This document shows, piece after piece, positions 5,029 to 6,905 of a DNA stretch of 6,905 bases. Position 1 is the first letter of the stretch. Each line of letters begins with the position of its first letter. The notes under the pieces were generated by a model. The model was not told where the DNA came from. It ran no database searches and saw nothing but the letters and a program-made list of their open reading frames with translations. Made by a program: the position numbers and the translations under genes. This DNA comes from Caldifarciminota bacterium 4484_100 (GTDB lineage Bacteria > Hydrothermota > Tepidihabitantia > SM23-42), in contig MUKB01000088.1 in NCBI GenBank assembly GCA_002049785.1, forward strand, positions 1 to 6,905, in the 5' to 3' direction.

Positions 5029-6633
5029 ATGGTAGTTTTTTCCAACCCTCTAAAGCGCTTTGGAAGATATGTCCAGATCAGCAGGATCCTTTTAAAATAT
5101 GGCTTTGGTGAGTATGTGAGGACATTTCATCCGGCATTCTTGCTGGCACGACTCGGGCTGGGGCGAAGGCGGTTTACATTCCGCCCCCTGAGCCAGAGAT
5201 TGAGACTGGCCATTGAGGAGCTTGGATCCACATTTATTAAGATTGGCCAGGTGGCCTCGGCCCGGGGTGATATCTTGCCCGAGGAGTTTACCTCGGAGCT
5301 TGCTTTGCTGCAGGATAAGATTACACCTCAGCCCTTTGCACCATTTCGGAATATTATTGAATCTGAGATTGGGCCGATTGAGCAGGTCTTCGAACATTTT
5401 GAAGAAGAGCCGATTGGTTCGGCATCGATTGCCCAGGTCTATCGAGCACGATACCAGGGGGTACCTGTTATCGTAAAGGTTAGGAGGCCAAATATTGAGA
5501 AGATAATAGATATAGATATCGATATTCTGAGGAGAATTGCCCATATTGCGGAACAGAATCTTCAGATTGCAAAGCAGCGCAGAATCTCGCACCTGATCGA
5601 CTCGTTCGAACGCACGATTAGAAGGGAACTCGATTTTTTGAGTGAGGCCAGTAATGCCCAGCGGTTTCAGGAGGCATTTCAGGGAGACCCAAGGATTTAT
5701 ATTCCTAAGGTCTATCGTGAAATCTCCACTGCCCGGGTTCTGGTTCAGGAATGGGTTGAGGGTGTGAAGATTGACGACATCGATGCAATGAAAAAGGACG
5801 GTATTGATCCAGGGATTGTTGCCCGTAACGGTGCAGATATATTCTTGAAACAGATTTTGATAAACGGTTTCTTCCATGCAGACCCACACCCTGGTAACCT
5901 CTTTGTCAAGGAGGGGAATGTTATTGTGCCGATAGATTTCGGTATGGTGGGTCGTATTGATCATCGTCTAAGGGAGAAGATAGTCGATTTTATCATCGGG
6001 GTGGTAAATCGTAATGCGGACCAGATGGTCCGTGCCCTTTTGAAGGTCGGAATTGTTGAAAATGGAGTTGAACAGGAGTCATTAAAAGAGGATATCCTTT
6101 ATATCCTTGATAAATTTGAGGGTCGTACGATCCAACAACTTTCAGTTGCTGATTTTGTGCAGGATATAAATCGGGTGATCAGGAAGTATCAGATTATGAT
6201 CCCCCAGGATTTGGTGTATCTGGGAAAGGCACTTTCCCAGCTTGAGGCATTGGGTCGGGACCTTGATCCCGATTTCAATGTGGTGAAATTCCTGAAGGAG
6301 TTTACCTTCAATCATCGATTGGGTATCCTCTCGGTTCGGGAACTCATAATCAAGGGAAGATGGTGGTTACAGGATATGTTTACCGCCTTAAGAGACCTAC
6401 CCGAGAATTTGAATAAATTCTTTGAGGTGAATCTCCGGTCCAACCATACGGTCAGGGAAGAAAAGAAGGAACATAATATCTACTATTTTTTGAGCGGGCT
6501 GGGGATTTCGGTTATTTCAATGTTTCTTTTTTTGGTTTCAAATTCTTTAATACTGAAGATTATTTCAGGGATTGGTCTGGGAATCGCATTTGGTCTCTTT
6601 ATCCTCCAGATTTTACTCTTTCTGGTTCGATAA
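5029..6633 (+). CDS. ubiB: UbiB/ABC1 (AarF) family atypical protein kinase-like ATPase
   Basis: A 534-residue member of the UbiB/ADCK family, membrane-bound kinase-like ATPases that support quinone and isoprenoid-lipid metabolism. All family hallmarks are visible: KIGQ at 71-74 in the N-terminal extension, the Ala/Ser-rich nucleotide loop IGSASIAQVY at 129-138, the lysine of VIVKVRRP at 150, the ExD motif (Glu200, Asp202), the catalytic HADPHPGN at 283-290, and the metal-binding DFG at 303-305. Two hydrophobic segments at about 486-505 and 508-533 form the usual C-terminal membrane hairpin. Length and motifs are complete. The ATG at 5029 has no good ribosome binding site and overlaps the stop of a three-codon ATG-AGA-TAA mini-frame at 5021-5029, so coupled translation is possible. 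No ubiquinone or menaquinone genes occur here; the symbol reflects family, not proven ubiquinone synthesis. It probably shares the promoter of the phasin-like gene. Confidence 0.93.
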   Translation: MVVFSNPLKRFGRYVQISRILLKYGFGEYVRTFHPAFLLARLGLGRRRFTFRPLSQRLRLAIEELGSTFIKIGQVASARGDILPEEFTSELALLQDKITPQPFAPFRNIIESEIGPIEQVFEHFEEEPIGSASIAQVYRARYQGVPVIVKVRRPNIEKIIDIDIDILRRIAHIAEQNLQIAKQRRISHLIDSFERTIRRELDFLSEASNAQRFQEAFQGDPRIYIPKVYREISTARVLVQEWVEGVKIDDIDAMKKDGIDPGIVARNGADIFLKQILINGFFHADPHPGNLFVKEGNVIVPIDFGMVGRIDHRLREKIVDFIIGVVNRNADQMVRALLKVGIVENGVEQESLKEDILYILDKFEGRTIQQLSVADFVQDINRVIRKYQIMIPQDLVYLGKALSQLEALGRDLDPDFNVVKFLKEFTFNHRLGILSVRELIIKGRWWLQDMFTALRDLPENLNKFFEVNLRSNHTVREEKKEHNIYYFLSGLGISVISMFLFLVSNSLILKIISGIGLGIAFGLFILQILLFLVR

Positions 6634-6650
6634 ATACCCCATCATTGTGC

Positions 6651-6678
6651 TTGATTAAAAGAGAAATATATGTATAAT
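6651..6678 (+). promoter_or_regulatory. Sigma-70 type promoter for the Yip1-family gene
   Basis: TTGATT (6651-6656), a 16-nt spacer and TATAAT (6673-6678). Both hexamers and the spacing match the promoter at 3062-3089. The expected start of transcription is near 6685, leaving a leader of about 15 nt that is mostly ribosome binding site. Confidence 0.75.
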
Positions 6679-6685
6679 AAAATAT

Positions 6686-6693
6686 AAGGAGGT
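6686..6693 (+). promoter_or_regulatory. Strong Shine-Dalgarno sequence
   Basis: AAGGAGGT, nearly the full complement of the 16S rRNA 3' end, sits 6 nt before the ATG at 6700. It fixes that start and shows that this organism uses Shine-Dalgarno initiation, in contrast to the radical SAM gene at 3095, which lacks it. Confidence 0.85.
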
Positions 6694-6699
6694 ACGAAT

Positions 6700-6905
6700 A
6701 TGTTTGAAAAGGTTAAGTCGATACTATTTAACCCCAAAGAGACCTGGCCCAGGATTAAAGATGATGAAGAAGGTTTCGGCCAGGTGCTGACCGGATATGC
6801 GATTCCCCTGGCCGCGATTCCCGCATTCTTTGGTCTGCTCGGTTATGCAATAACTTTTCGGATATTCTTCGGGTTTGTGCTGATCTGGGCAATTGTGTTA
6901 TATAT
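6700..6905 (+). CDS. Yip1-family integral membrane protein, N-terminal part
   Basis: The first 68 codons of a gene cut by the window end. The N-terminus (MFEKVKSILFNPKETWPRI) followed by a short acidic linker (DDEEGFGQ) and then a hydrophobic YAIPLAAIPAFFGLLGY segment is the typical opening of bacterial Yip1-domain proteins: a cytoplasmic amphipathic helix with an N/S-P-K-E-x-W motif, then several membrane spans. Two membrane segments are visible, at about 29-49 and from about 53 onward. In eukaryotes Yip1 proteins act with Rab GTPases in vesicle transport; the bacterial members have no settled function. It has its own promoter and a strong ribosome binding site, so it is a separate unit from ubiB. 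The rest of the protein is outside the window. Confidence 0.8.
   Translation, partial: MFEKVKSILFNPKETWPRIKDDEEGFGQVLTGYAIPLAAIPAFFGLLGYAITFRIFFGFVLIWAIVLY

Noticed and set aside
5500..5527. Short repeat of GATAT/ATAGAT units
   Set aside because: It encodes the Ile-Asp-Ile-Asp-Ile-Asp stretch of UbiB, a natural family segment, so it is low-complexity coding sequence and not a regulatory repeat.
5092..5964. A 290-codon open frame on the minus strand
   Set aside because: It lies wholly inside ubiB, whose protein shows every family motif; the minus-strand product has no recognisable domain and no promoter or ribosome binding site.
6634..6699. Terminator after ubiB
   Set aside because: I could not find a stem followed by a T-run in this gap; only the next promoter and ribosome binding site are visible.
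1..6905. CRISPR array, transposon, phage or defence system
   Set aside because: No repeated spacers, terminal inverted repeats, transposase, integrase or recognised defence domain is seen; the genes are mostly housekeeping or membrane/lipid related.

Overview
This window looks like a bacterial chromosome segment of moderate GC with every gene on the + strand. Gene starts are mixed (ATG, GTG, probably TTG), housekeeping genes are packed with short overlaps, and the promoters are near-consensus sigma-70 type. Nothing in the sequence names the species. The divergent proteins and the murI-rph-pseudouridine synthase-NFACT-UbiB-Yip1 content would suit an uncultured anaerobic lineage (candidate division WOR-3-like is a guess from gene flavour only), probably from a metagenome.

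Region 1 (1-3065) is a tight cluster: the 3' end of a probable glutamate racemase gene, RNase PH, an RluD-type 23S rRNA pseudouridine synthase, and an NFACT/RqcH-type ribosome quality-control protein. The spacings (11 nt gap, 11 nt overlap, about 4 nt overlap) suggest one operon, mostly devoted to RNA maturation and ribosome function. The junction near 1660-1674 is abnormal. The pseudouridine synthase stops right after its TGRTHQIRVH/GCPIVGD region and lacks its C-terminal strands, while the NFACT protein starts without its N-terminal 30-50 residues. This looks like a deletion of at least about 250-300 bp, or an assembly collapse, joining the two genes out of frame.

Region 2 (3062-4596) is a single radical SAM gene with its own promoter and a rho-independent terminator. 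The -10 box lies 5 nt before the ATG and there is no Shine-Dalgarno sequence, so the mRNA is probably leaderless. The enzyme has an unusual N-terminal extension of about 120 residues and a C-terminal SPASM/Twitch-like cysteine region. Its substrate is unknown.

Region 3 (4641-6633) has a consensus promoter, overlapped by a small dyad, driving a 93-residue phasin-like helical protein and a UbiB/ABC1 atypical kinase with two C-terminal membrane segments. Region 4 (6651-end) is another promoter of the same geometry, a strong ribosome binding site and the start of a Yip1-family membrane protein cut by the window edge.

I found no CRISPR array, transposon, tRNA, rRNA or recognisable defence system. 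The items most worth a second look are the double truncation at about 1665, the loss of the Asp-Arg motif in the NFACT protein, and the apparently leaderless radical SAM gene.
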